This document shows positions 1 to 8,345 of a stretch of 64,000 nucleotides of DNA, one piece after another (position 1 is the stretch's first letter; each line of letters starts with the position of its first letter). The stretch spans positions 62,001 through 126,000 of the forward strand of contig JBGTSF010000002.1 in NCBI GenBank assembly GCA_041940425.1. The letters are read 5' to 3'. Source of the stretch: DATHTS01 sp041940425 (GTDB taxonomy: Bacteria > Acidobacteriota > Blastocatellia > Pyrinomonadales > Pyrinomonadaceae). Both the position numbers and the translations under genes were made by a program. The notes beneath the pieces were generated by a model. It was not told where the DNA came from and did not search any database. It saw only the letters and a list, made by a program, of their open reading frames with translations.

Positions 1-286
1 CACTAGAATAGTTGACCACATTGACCACATCAAAAAAGTTGCGGGAATTGACATCGTCGGCATCGGCTCAGACTACGACGGAGTGCCGTTTCTGCCCGAA
101 CCGATGAACGGAATGGAAGACCTCGTGCTGGTAACTTACGAAATGCTCAAACGCGGTTACACTGAAACCGAGATCAAAAAAGTTTTGGGCGAAAATTTCC
201 TCCGCGCCTTTGAACAAGCGGAAAAAGTCGCCAAAATAAATTCGAGAAAAATTAGCGCGGACGGGAGTTTAAGGAAATTCAAATAA
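1..286 (+). CDS. Membrane dipeptidase (peptidase family M19), C-terminal fragment
   Basis: An open frame runs in from the left edge (codons start at base 2) and stops at 284-286, giving about 94 residues of C-terminus. The stretch IVGIGSDYDGV followed by a proline-rich loop and a final ETEIKKVLGENFLRAF helix is the usual end of M19 zinc dipeptidases, which cleave dipeptides. GSDYDG is the conserved late substrate-pocket segment, and the GxNFLR helix closes the TIM barrel. The start, any signal peptide and the zinc ligands lie outside the window. Family assignment is confident; substrate is unknown. Confidence 0.85.
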   Translation, partial: TRIVDHIDHIKKVAGIDIVGIGSDYDGVPFLPEPMNGMEDLVLVTYEMLKRGYTETEIKKVLGENFLRAFEQAEKVAKINSRKISADGSLRKFK

Positions 287-297
287 ATGCTCTTAAA

Positions 298-375
298 TGC
301 AGAAGCCCGCGCGTTAGCAAGGGCGGAAAATTCTACGTTGAGGATTCCGCCCTTGCTAACGCGCGGGCTTCTGCA
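298..375. repeat. 31-bp perfect inverted repeat with 16-nt loop
   Basis: Arms 298-328 and 345-375 are exact reverse complements, based on the words AGAAGCCCGCGCGTTAG and CAAGGGCGGAA. It lies between the convergent ends of the dipeptidase and the lipoprotein, so it could end transcription in both directions, although no long T-run follows. A diverged half copy (GAAGCCCGCACGTCAGTAAG) is seen near 17994-18016, so it belongs to a dispersed family. Confidence 0.85.
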
Positions 376-380
376 AATTT

Positions 381-908
381 CTAATCAATCAAAAAACCCG
401 TAAACGAAAACCGTTCGAGCGGCTCTTTCGGATTCATTTTCACGTCTTTTTTCGAAATATTCTTCGGATTATTTTTCTCGAATTTCTCGACCGCGACTTT
501 ATCAAAATAAAATTCCCCGTTTTCGCAGACGAAATTAAAACTCTTGCGGTAGTAATATTTCGAGCCGTATTCGACGGCGATCTCAAAACCGTTTTTCGTT
601 TCGCCGAAACGGTCGAGCGAAAAATTCGCCGCGTCCGATTCATCCGGCATTTTCACGGTTCGGCGGATCGTGTTGCCTTCCGCCAAGATTATGTGTTCGG
701 TGCCGAATTTATTTGCGATCAGAATATTAAAAGTTTTCCCGCCGCATTTCGGAGCAAGTTTTTTGACGACCTGTTTTTCCGAAATGCTGTTCGCAAGATC
801 GCTGTTTGCCGTGAAGTTTCCGCCGCTCGAATTCGCGTCTTCCGAAACCGTTTTCGTCTGGCAGGAAATAAAAAACGCGCTCAGCAAAATTAACAGAAAA
901 AGCCTCAT
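381..908 (-). CDS. Putative lipoprotein of unknown function
   Basis: 175 residues. The N-terminus is a short basic start, a hydrophobic stretch and a lipobox ending FISC, with Cys16 as the likely lipidated residue, so the protein is probably anchored in a membrane facing the periplasm. The mature part has a KLAPKCGGKTFN segment and a second Cys (NFVCENGEFYF) that may form a disulfide. No enzyme motif is visible and I do not recognise a family. It is convergent with the M19 gene across the 298-375 palindrome. The reading frame is supported by backbone-like codon use and the signal sequence. Confidence 0.7.
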   Translation of the reverse strand: MRLFLLILLSAFFISCQTKTVSEDANSSGGNFTANSDLANSISEKQVVKKLAPKCGGKTFNILIANKFGTEHIILAEGNTIRRTVKMPDESDAANFSLDRFGETKNGFEIAVEYGSKYYYRKSFNFVCENGEFYFDKVAVEKFEKNNPKNISKKDVKMNPKEPLERFSFTGFLID

Positions 909-993
909 ACCGCATTTTAGAATAACAGTTTTGAAAAAATAAAATAATGGTGTATTTTAGATGCACTTAAAAATTTTTTAGGAGAAACTCTCA

Positions 994-1326
994 ATGGAAG
1001 ACAAACAATTCAATAAACTTTTCGATCTGATTACGCGCTGTGTAACAGGTATTCGTGAACTTCAAGACGGACAAAAGAAACTCGAAGAAGGACAAAAAGT
1101 GCTTCAAAAAGATATTGCCGAATTAAAGGGCGATGTTGCCGAGTTAAAAGAAGGACAACAACGGCTTGAAGAAGGTCAATCCCGGCTCGAAAAGGAACTG
1201 CAAACGACAAACAAAGCACTCGATACATTAGCCGGCGAATCCGTCCGCACAAAAGTCAGAGTTGATTTATTGGAACGGAAGTCACTTTTCAACAATAAAT
1301 TTCAAGTTGCTTTTTGTTTAACCTAA
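994..1326 (+). CDS. Coiled-coil protein, 3' end probably replaced at an island boundary
   Basis: 110 residues. A good ribosome binding site (TTAGGAGAAAC) precedes the ATG. Residues about 25-85 are repeated LxxGQxxLExGQ units, a strong heptad coiled coil. The last 15 residues (after LLERK) switch abruptly to AT-rich DNA like that of the operon downstream. I infer that the original gene was longer and was cut near base 1285 by insertion of the island, leaving a fortuitous tail. Function unknown; such proteins are often short structural or sensor-associated coiled coils. Confidence 0.6.
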   Translation: MEDKQFNKLFDLITRCVTGIRELQDGQKKLEEGQKVLQKDIAELKGDVAELKEGQQRLEEGQSRLEKELQTTNKALDTLAGESVRTKVRVDLLERKSLFNNKFQVAFCLT

Positions 1327-1393
1327 ATTCCCGAAAATCTTCCAAATGGTGTTTTATTTGTTTCCAAAAAACTGTTTTAATTTCTGTAATTCA

Positions 1394-1402
1394 TGCTAAT
1401 AT
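1394..1402 (+). promoter_or_regulatory. Possible extended -10 promoter of the island operon
   Basis: TGCTAATAT at 1394-1402 fits an extended -10 element (TGn followed by a TATAAT-like hexamer) 31 bases before the ATPase ATG. TTTTAA at 1375-1380 is a weak -35 candidate. A GAGGAA at 1409-1414 could be a distant ribosome binding site but lies about 19 bases from the ATG. This is pattern matching only. Confidence 0.3.
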
Positions 1403-1433
1403 GTGCTGAGGAATTCCGACCTTCAATATTATT

Positions 1434-3419
1434 ATGAGCAAAATTTATCTGCCCAATTTGAAAAAGATAAAAATTAGAAATTTTTCTCTCTATCCCTATG
1501 GCTTAGATTTTGAATATGATTTTATTAATGGAGTAAATTTAATCATGGGTGGAAATGGGATGGGGAAAACCACTTTTGTAAACATAATAAAATATGCAAT
1601 CATCGGACACTACAAAAAAGGTTTTGACTTCACTAGAACATACATGGGAAGAAAAATAGAAAAGCGACAAAGCTATTTCAAAGACTATTACAAAAACAGA
1701 CAAGACAAAACAATAAATTTAAAAGAGAAGGCAGAAGTTTCTATTGAATTTAAACTAAATAATGATTATTTCACTGTAACTAGATGTTTGGAAGATGTAA
1801 TTCTTAAATCGGTATTATTTAATAATTCTGAAATAAAAGGAAAAATAACAAATCAACAAAAATATGATTCTTTAAGCGAAGATGAAAATTCAAAATTTTT
1901 GTTTAATAAATATGAAGAACAAGTTAGTAAATCTTCTGGAATTTCGTTTGACGATTTAATTTTCTTTGTCAATGAAATTTTATACTTTGGTGAAGATCAT
2001 AAAACAGTTTTATGGAATGACGAATTTCCCAATGTTCAAGAAGAATTATTTAACAAATACTTCAACGAACCACTTCTTGATCTCAAAAGACGTGAAGCTA
2101 TCAGACAATCTAAATACTATGATAGTATGTCCAGACACAAATCAGAAGATATTAGGGCTATAACAAAAGTATTGAATGAAATTGAGAAAGATGATTCAGG
2201 AGAGACTAAGGAATCATTGAATGAACAAGTTCTTACTTTAAGAAGTTCTATAGAAGATTTAGACATAAAAATTGAATCTAAACAAATTGAAAGAAAAAAA
2301 GTTGATGACAAAATCAGGCAACTAAATAATAGAATTAACAGTTATAGTCGAGAAGAAACAGAACTCGAAAAAAGAAAAAAAATTGCAGAACATAAAAAGC
2401 TCAGTGATAAATGGATGAATCTACACAAAAACTATGATTTGCATTTTCAAAGTCTAAAGATAAATGGAATCTGTCCAATGTGTAACCAAGAATTAGCAGA
2501 TGAATTTATCCAGGGTAAAGTAGATAACGATAAAAATTGTTTTGTGTGTAGTCAAAAAATAATTCTATTAAATTCTAATGAAATTGAAAACGAGTACCGG
2601 ATTTTGAGTAATCAACTCACTGAAAATTATGACAAAATTAATAACGCTCAAAAGAAAATAAATGAAGAAGAAAAAATAATTGAAAACCTAGATAAAGAAT
2701 TCAGAAATTTGGTTTCACAAAAAAGACAGTTACAGTCCAAGTTGAGAAAATTGGAATATGATTCTCAAAATGATGATAATCCTGTTGGTGAACTGCAAGC
2801 ATTTTACGATGAAATTGACAGACTACAAGAAGAAAAGAAAAACTTTCAAGAAAAAAGCAAATTAGAAAAAAACAAAGCTGAGAAAATTTATTCAAAAATC
2901 GAGAATCAAATTGCGGAAAATACTAGTAAATTTTCTGCAATATTTTCCGAATTTGCAGAGAGTTTTTTAGGAGTCAAATGCTCTTTGACATTCGATGATG
3001 CAGGTGATGATAAGAAAAGATTTTATCCCGTAATTGATGAAATTATAAGATATACAGAAGATGAATTATCAGAATCACAAAGATTTTTCGTTGACCATTC
3101 GTTTCGAATGAGTATATTGAAATTTTTCTATACGAAACCTACTTTTTATATTGTAGAAACCCCTAACAGCAGTTTAGATATTTCCTATGAAAAAAGAGCG
3201 GCAAAAGTTTTTACAAAATTTTTAGAAAAACCAAATGCTTTAATTATTACCACTAATTTGAACAATAGTGAATTTTTGACTCATTTATTAGAGTTATCAA
3301 ATAACGTATCCGCAGTAGATTTACTTAAAATTGGTAAAAAATCACTTATTCAAAATAGTAGTGAATCAATGAAGATAATTTATGACAGAATTGAAAGTAA
3401 GATAAATGATGGAAGATAA
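1434..3419 (+). CDS. SMC/Rad50-like ABC ATPase with zinc-binding coiled coil (ABC-3C-like)
   Basis: 661 residues; first gene of the operon. Walker A is GGNGMGKTT at 39-47. A long coiled coil spans about 240-500 and is interrupted by two CxxC pairs (Cys347/350 and Cys369/372), a zinc ribbon or hook at the coil tip. The ABC signature is LSESQR at 545-550. The Walker B/D-loop region reads VETPNSSLD (574-582), followed by ISYEKRAA. That pattern recalls the DTPEGSLDxAYE block I remember from ATPases of ABC three-component conflict systems. If aligned that way, Glu575 takes the Walker B acid position and Thr576 the catalytic Glu position, so hydrolysis may be slow or atypical. It probably acts on DNA as a sensor or motor for the proteins encoded downstream. 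It overlaps the next gene by 14 bases. Confidence 0.85.
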   Translation: MSKIYLPNLKKIKIRNFSLYPYGLDFEYDFINGVNLIMGGNGMGKTTFVNIIKYAIIGHYKKGFDFTRTYMGRKIEKRQSYFKDYYKNRQDKTINLKEKAEVSIEFKLNNDYFTVTRCLEDVILKSVLFNNSEIKGKITNQQKYDSLSEDENSKFLFNKYEEQVSKSSGISFDDLIFFVNEILYFGEDHKTVLWNDEFPNVQEELFNKYFNEPLLDLKRREAIRQSKYYDSMSRHKSEDIRAITKVLNEIEKDDSGETKESLNEQVLTLRSSIEDLDIKIESKQIERKKVDDKIRQLNNRINSYSREETELEKRKKIAEHKKLSDKWMNLHKNYDLHFQSLKINGICPMCNQELADEFIQGKVDNDKNCFVCSQKIILLNSNEIENEYRILSNQLTENYDKINNAQKKINEEEKIIENLDKEFRNLVSQKRQLQSKLRKLEYDSQNDDNPVGELQAFYDEIDRLQEEKKNFQEKSKLEKNKAEKIYSKIENQIAENTSKFSAIFSEFAESFLGVKCSLTFDDAGDDKKRFYPVIDEIIRYTEDELSESQRFFVDHSFRMSILKFFYTKPTFYIVETPNSSLDISYEKRAAKVFTKFLEKPNALIITTNLNNSEFLTHLLELSNNVSAVDLLKIGKKSLIQNSSESMKIIYDRIESKINDGR

Positions 3420-4017
3420 AACAATAGAATTATTAAAAGCAAATTCAGATATTTTAACTTTGATTCATTTAGTAGATGAGATAGGTTGGAAGTCAATAAG
3501 AGAACAATCTATTCAGAGAATTTTGTATCTTTCAAAAGTTCTGTATTCTTTTGCAAATACTGATGGGTTAAATCCTTACAATGATTATCATTTCTCCGCC
3601 AGTATTTCAGGTCCTTATTCCGAATTAGTAAATAGCTCATTAATTAATCTGAAATCGAGAGAAATAATATCCGAGGATGAAGAAGGGAAAATTAAATTGA
3701 TAGATGAGCAGTTTGAATATGAGTATGATGAAATTCAAGAAAGATGGTTAAAAACAATAATTTATATCTTAGGGCTATACGGCGAATCTAAAGTTTACGG
3801 TTTTACAATTAAAGACCCGGTGGTTAAAAATGCAATTGAAACTCAATCTGAGAAAGAATTAGATACATCTCCCGAAAATACCACAATTAAAGTTTTAAAT
3901 GATTTTAAAAGTGCTTTTGAAGAAACACTAGACAGATCGACATTAGAAAGTATCAATAAAGAGGAATACTTAGAATTATATTTTGAATATGTTTTTAGCA
4001 AAATAATTGAGAGATAA
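3406..4017 (+). CDS. Small middle protein of the ABC ATPase operon (ABC-3C middle-component-like)
   Basis: 203 residues. The ATG lies inside the 3' end of the ATPase gene (14-base overlap), which implies translational coupling. Residues about 30-95 (RILYLSKVLYSF, then a loop with GPYSELVNSSLINL) look like a winged-helix module with a YLSK-GPYS pattern of the kind seen in middle components of ABC three-component systems. The rest is acidic and helical. No catalytic motif is visible. By position it may link the ATPase to the nuclease; this is inferred from gene order, not homology. A profile search against middle-component families would settle it. Confidence 0.7.
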   Translation: MMEDKTIELLKANSDILTLIHLVDEIGWKSIREQSIQRILYLSKVLYSFANTDGLNPYNDYHFSASISGPYSELVNSSLINLKSREIISEDEEGKIKLIDEQFEYEYDEIQERWLKTIIYILGLYGESKVYGFTIKDPVVKNAIETQSEKELDTSPENTTIKVLNDFKSAFEETLDRSTLESINKEEYLELYFEYVFSKIIER

Positions 4018-4024
4018 AACACTT

Positions 4025-5164
4025 ATGACTCCTAATTTTGACAATCTTGAATTTAAAACTCTTCTTAAAGATAAAGAAGTTCAAATCTACTTACGAACTA
4101 AAGAAGGAATTCAAGAAAGTGAAAACTTTAAAAAAATTCACCGGCTTCTAATTTCATTTAGGGAAGAAAATTCTATAAATGATTTTACTGCAATTATCAT
4201 AAAAAAAGAGGACGTTGAAAGTATTGCTGATGATATAAACGACAAACTTTTTATAACGTTAAGATCTGATCGGGCAATTTCTAACAATCATCTGTTTGTA
4301 GATAAAGATTTTTCATTACTACATTGTGAACGAAAAGAAATTAAAGATAATAATGAGGCAAGACGATTATATTTAGAATTATCAAATGAATACTGCGTTT
4401 TTTTAATTACTCCAGATGATGTTCATTATTTCGTTGATGGTAACGATATTGGAAAAGCAATTTTTTTTACTTCCGATGCCCGAAAAAGCTACAATGAATT
4501 GAAAGATATAAGTAAAATTTGGGAAGTTTTTGAAGAGTATCGCTATCATTTGAAACTCCTTGACACATTTAGAAAATTTTTTGTAACAGTTAGCGCAAAA
4601 AAATCCCTGTTCGCACATTTAATACAAAATTCTAACCCTAAACTTTCAAGGAAACCAAACAATGACGAGGAAAAAGATTTTCTTGATAAACATATTCAGT
4701 TACTTAATAATAGTCCAGAGGATAATTTCAGAGAAGATTTAAGATATTTCCTTGAAAGCAGATTAAAAGCACAGCTACTCAGTAAAGAATATATAATGGA
4801 GAATTTCAGGAGACTAGATATATATATTCTTGATGATTTCGGAGAACTTTATCTAATAGAAGTAAAATGGGTGGGGCTAAGTATTCATCGTGAAGGTCAA
4901 AAACTTGGCACATCTTTTAGTGAAAAAGACATAAATCCAGATGCAATCGTTCAATGTGTAGATTATATTAAACAACTTGCAGAAGAAGGAAAAAACGTAA
5001 AAATAGGTTATTTAGCTGTTTTTGATGCCCGAGACGAAGATTTAACTGACACTGCGGAAGGATTTGATGAGGATATTATCGAAAGTATTAATGAAAAATA
5101 TTTTCGACGTTATAGGAAAATCCCAGATTTTAGAGTTAAAAATTTGCAACCAAATTTAATTTAA
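4025..5164 (+). CDS. PD-(D/E)XK nuclease-like effector of the island operon
   Basis: 379 residues from ATG 4025; a TTG at 4007 in frame would give 385 residues and overlap the previous gene. Numbering from the longer form, the C-terminal domain shows the full restriction-endonuclease-like order: Glu243 in a helix (FREDLRYFLE), Asp271 (RRLDIYI), Glu285-x-Lys287 (LIEVKW) and Gln316 in the following helix (AIVQCVDYI). This predicts a metal-dependent DNA nuclease. Residues 1-200 have no recognised domain and may bind the partners or the target. It ends 10 bases before the methyltransferase start. A nuclease beside an ATPase and a methylase points to anti-phage or anti-plasmid restriction. Confidence 0.8.
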   Translation: MTPNFDNLEFKTLLKDKEVQIYLRTKEGIQESENFKKIHRLLISFREENSINDFTAIIIKKEDVESIADDINDKLFITLRSDRAISNNHLFVDKDFSLLHCERKEIKDNNEARRLYLELSNEYCVFLITPDDVHYFVDGNDIGKAIFFTSDARKSYNELKDISKIWEVFEEYRYHLKLLDTFRKFFVTVSAKKSLFAHLIQNSNPKLSRKPNNDEEKDFLDKHIQLLNNSPEDNFREDLRYFLESRLKAQLLSKEYIMENFRRLDIYILDDFGELYLIEVKWVGLSIHREGQKLGTSFSEKDINPDAIVQCVDYIKQLAEEGKNVKIGYLAVFDARDEDLTDTAEGFDEDIIESINEKYFRRYRKIPDFRVKNLQPNLI

Positions 5165-5174
5165 TAATAGCTTT

Positions 5175-6470
5175 GTGAAAATAATAGATTACACAAAAAC
5201 ATATTCCGAACTTGTAACCTTTGACCCCAATAAAAACACACAAATTCACAGGTGGTATCCGCTTGTTGAGGGTTTTTCATCGAATTTAGTAAAAGGAATT
5301 ATAAACGAGCAAGAAACAAAGCCAGAAGTTTGCCTTGATCCTTTTGGAGGAGTTGGGACAACTGCTTTAACTTGTCAAGATTTGGGAATAGAGTGCATTT
5401 CAATTGAAGCAAACCCTTTTTTTTACGACGTTGCAAAAGTAAAACTAGGTGCTAAAAACTATTCCGTCAAAGAATTAGAAACCTTACTTTCCGATTTAGA
5501 AACGTCATTAAATAAAAAAAGAGGAAAAGTAAAGCATCCTAAATTGGAATCTAAAACTTTTTTTGAAGGTTCAGAACGGCTTAAATGGATTTTTAATAAG
5601 CCATCATCAAATGGGATTTTCGATATTGTTAATGAAATTGATAAACTTTGTGTAGATAATTTGGTTAAATATAAATCTCTTTTGAAAGTTTCTCTTGCAA
5701 CGATATTGCCGGAAATCAGTAATGTATTTAGAAACGGAAAATGTTTATCTTACAAGAAGGGCTGGAAAGATAATAAATTTAGTAGAAAACAAGTTCATAA
5801 CTTATTTATCAAACAGACAAAAGATACAATTTTAGCTGATTTAGAAAAGGCAACTTTTACAAGTGATGTAGATAATTCAAATGGCAATTTGCTTTTAGGA
5901 GACTCAAGAGCAGGCATAAATTCAAATGGACACAAAATTGATTTAGTTATTACATCGCCGCCGTACTTAAATTCTAGAGATTATACTGATATTTATAGGT
6001 TAGAATTATGGATGTTAGGTTATATTTCTAACTATGAAAGTGAGCGAGAATTAAGAAAGAAAGCTTTAACCTCTCATGTTCAGATACCACTTCCCCAAGT
6101 TGCTTATCCTGAGATTGAGGAGTTGAAAAATGCAATAGAGTATCTTGAAAGAAAAGACACTCAATTATGGAATAGAAATATCCCTAATATGGTCAGAGGT
6201 TATTTCAATGATATTCAAAACCTTTTAGCAGATTTGAAAGAAAAACTAAATAATAATGCAAGACTATTCATCAATGTTTCTAATTCGTCCTACGCGAATC
6301 ACATTATTGAAGTTGATAAAATCATTGCTAAAGCCTCTGAACTTATCGGTTATGAATGCGAAGAAATAAGAATCGCAAGAAAAATAAAGACAAGCGGTCA
6401 GCAATTTAATTCTGTTGACCTAGAGAAAATGAGAGAAAGCTTAATTGTTTTAAAATTGAAAAACAATTAG
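5175..6470 (+). CDS. DNA methyltransferase with DPFGG and TSPPY motifs
   Basis: 431 residues, GTG start. The SAM-binding motif DPFGGVGTT is at 55-63 with a following acidic SIEANPFFY strand. The catalytic TSPPY motif is at 260-264, typical of N4-cytosine and N6-adenine amino-methyltransferases. A RKIKTSGQQ segment near 402-410 is often seen close to the C-terminus of such enzymes. Motif I lies before motif IV, the reverse of the common beta-class order, with about 200 residues between them that probably include target recognition. Last gene of the operon; the likely job is to mark host DNA against the upstream nuclease. Target base and site cannot be read from the sequence. Confidence 0.88.
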   Translation: MKIIDYTKTYSELVTFDPNKNTQIHRWYPLVEGFSSNLVKGIINEQETKPEVCLDPFGGVGTTALTCQDLGIECISIEANPFFYDVAKVKLGAKNYSVKELETLLSDLETSLNKKRGKVKHPKLESKTFFEGSERLKWIFNKPSSNGIFDIVNEIDKLCVDNLVKYKSLLKVSLATILPEISNVFRNGKCLSYKKGWKDNKFSRKQVHNLFIKQTKDTILADLEKATFTSDVDNSNGNLLLGDSRAGINSNGHKIDLVITSPPYLNSRDYTDIYRLELWMLGYISNYESERELRKKALTSHVQIPLPQVAYPEIEELKNAIEYLERKDTQLWNRNIPNMVRGYFNDIQNLLADLKEKLNNNARLFINVSNSSYANHIIEVDKIIAKASELIGYECEEIRIARKIKTSGQQFNSVDLEKMRESLIVLKLKNN

Positions 6471-6507
6471 CACTTCAAAAGCAAATCCTCAGGTTCAACA
6501 TTGGAAA

Positions 6508-8244
6508 TCATTTCAACCCCAGCATTTCCTTAACATATTTCGGCGCAGGCGAGCCGAATGAGAGCATCGCGTCGTGCATTTTCAGGAGGTCAACTTTGCC
6601 GTTCATTTTCGCTTCGTAGGCTTTTCTGATCTCGTTGACTTCGACTGAGCCGACGTAATAGGTGGAAAGTTGCGTTGAAGAAAGATTGGCGCGTTTCCAT
6701 TTGCCGACGGCTTCGCCTTCTTCCTGAAAGCCTTCGTTCATCATAAAGTCAACGGCTTCGCGTTCGGTCATTCCTTCGGTGTGGATTTTCTGGTCAATGA
6801 TGGCGTTGATGATGACGCGGAGTTTCATTTTCAGTTGCTGCATCTCGACCTCATCGCCGCCGTAACCGGCTTCCGCCATCAGTTGTTCGGAATAAACCGC
6901 CCAGCCTTCGGTAAACGTGCCGCTGCGGAAGATCGCGCGAACGAGCGTCGGGGCTTTGAATTTGTTCGAGTGCATTATTTGCAGATAATGCCCGGGCATC
7001 GCTTCGTGAACGGTCAGATTTTTGAGCATATAATCGTTGTATTCTTTGTAAAAAGATTCCTTCCGCGCCTCAGACCAATCCGCCGGGGTAGGCGAAATGG
7101 TGAAAAACGTCTCGTTTTTCTTTTCCAAAGGTCCGGCTGAATCGAAATAAGCGACCGCGCTTCCGCGAGCGAATTCGGGCATCTCAATGACTTTGACAGG
7201 TTCGGACGGAACTGTTACGAGTTTTTTGGCGCGGACGAATTCGGTCGCTTCTTCTAAATCTTTATTCGCCTGCGCGACGATGGTTTCATTGGTCGGACGG
7301 TCTTCGGCGAGTTTGTCGAGAACCATTTTGATAGTGGCTTTTTTAGCTGCCTCTGGGGTTGAATAAAGTTTGTCTCCTTTAATTTCATATTTTTTGTAAA
7401 GAACTTGCGCGATCTCAAACATCCTATCTTGCGTCGCTTTCAAATCTTTCATCGCGTTTTCCAAAATCTGTTCTTTCGTCAGATCCGACTGCAAGGAAAA
7501 TTTGAGTTTCTTTCTAAATTTTTCATCGCCCAAACGAAATTCGCCCGTCGAACGAGGCAGAAGTTCTTTTTCGAGCCACACGCCGTAATCTTCCAACGCC
7601 TTGATTGCCGTTGCTTGCGCGGGCGCGAGTTCGTCTTTCATTCCGGCTTCGTTGATGAACATCTGCAAATCGCCTTTGATCAGATTTATCACACCTTTGT
7701 TTTGCTGAATCGCCGTTTCGGTGTGAACGCGCGGCGGATTTTTCAGATTAGTTTTTGCCGCCGCAACGACATTCGGAATTTGTTCGAGCCGCGATTTCGC
7801 GCTCATTAATCTATCTTTGAGCGGCGCGAAATCTCTGGAGATCAAACCGTTGATCGCGCTTCCAACATTATAAACAAGCGGATTCCATTCGTATTCTTTA
7901 AGTTCGTCAATCCGAAAAATCGCGGCTTCGAGATTATGCCGCAAAATGCGCGCGTCAACATTATTGACTTTCGTAAGTTTCGCAAAATCAATTTTGTTGA
8001 GTTCGTTCAGATATTTTTCCTGAAAAGCGCGTTCCTTTTTGATGCCTTCGAGCGAGTAGTCATTGAGTTGCCCGTCAAAACGGTGATCGCCGAGCGAGGT
8101 CGCGCGTTCGGGATTCATTTTTATCAATTCCGAAATATATTGATTCGCCAATTTTTCAAATTTTTGATCGGCGGTCTGTTTTGCCATAACGGTTTGTATA
8201 AAAAACGAACTGATGATAAATAAAGCGAAGATTTTTGTAAACAT
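6508..8244 (-). CDS. Secreted DUF885 family metallo-hydrolase
   Basis: 578 residues from ATG 8244, chosen because AAAGGA precedes it and a signal peptide (FALFIISSFF...VMA) begins there; an upstream in-frame start at 8280 adds 12 poorly supported residues. DUF885 proteins are long helical, predicted zinc-dependent peptidases. The diagnostic HEAMPGH motif is at 413-419, followed by FTEGWAVYSEQL, which supplies the likely third ligand. The length fits the family. It is convergent with the island operon, 37 bases from the methyltransferase stop. Substrate unknown; peptide hydrolysis outside the cytoplasm is likely. Confidence 0.88.
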   Translation of the reverse strand: MFTKIFALFIISSFFIQTVMAKQTADQKFEKLANQYISELIKMNPERATSLGDHRFDGQLNDYSLEGIKKERAFQEKYLNELNKIDFAKLTKVNNVDARILRHNLEAAIFRIDELKEYEWNPLVYNVGSAINGLISRDFAPLKDRLMSAKSRLEQIPNVVAAAKTNLKNPPRVHTETAIQQNKGVINLIKGDLQMFINEAGMKDELAPAQATAIKALEDYGVWLEKELLPRSTGEFRLGDEKFRKKLKFSLQSDLTKEQILENAMKDLKATQDRMFEIAQVLYKKYEIKGDKLYSTPEAAKKATIKMVLDKLAEDRPTNETIVAQANKDLEEATEFVRAKKLVTVPSEPVKVIEMPEFARGSAVAYFDSAGPLEKKNETFFTISPTPADWSEARKESFYKEYNDYMLKNLTVHEAMPGHYLQIMHSNKFKAPTLVRAIFRSGTFTEGWAVYSEQLMAEAGYGGDEVEMQQLKMKLRVIINAIIDQKIHTEGMTEREAVDFMMNEGFQEEGEAVGKWKRANLSSTQLSTYYVGSVEVNEIRKAYEAKMNGKVDLLKMHDAMLSFGSPAPKYVKEMLGLK

Positions 8245-8345
8245 TTTGATTTTTCCTTTGAAACAGATTTTGTAAAGCAATTATGAATGATGTTTCAATC
8301 GGCTGTCCACTTTGCCTCAAAACATTAAAAGAATTAGAATTTTAG

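Larger units (their letters stand above)
1285..6480. mobile_element. AT-rich genomic island carrying a four-gene defence-like operon
   Basis: Base composition drops sharply to AT-rich codon use (AAA, TTA, ATT, GAA dominate) just after 1285 and returns to the moderate-GC backbone at the end of the DUF885 gene near 6508. The left edge falls inside a truncated coiled-coil gene. No integrase, transposase, tRNA or clear flanking direct repeat was found, so the mechanism of entry is unknown. The boundaries are judged by eye. Confidence 0.6.

Noticed and set aside
1285..6480. Possible prophage or integrative element
   Set aside because: No integrase, phage structural gene, tRNA or direct repeat at the edges; kept only as an AT-rich island.
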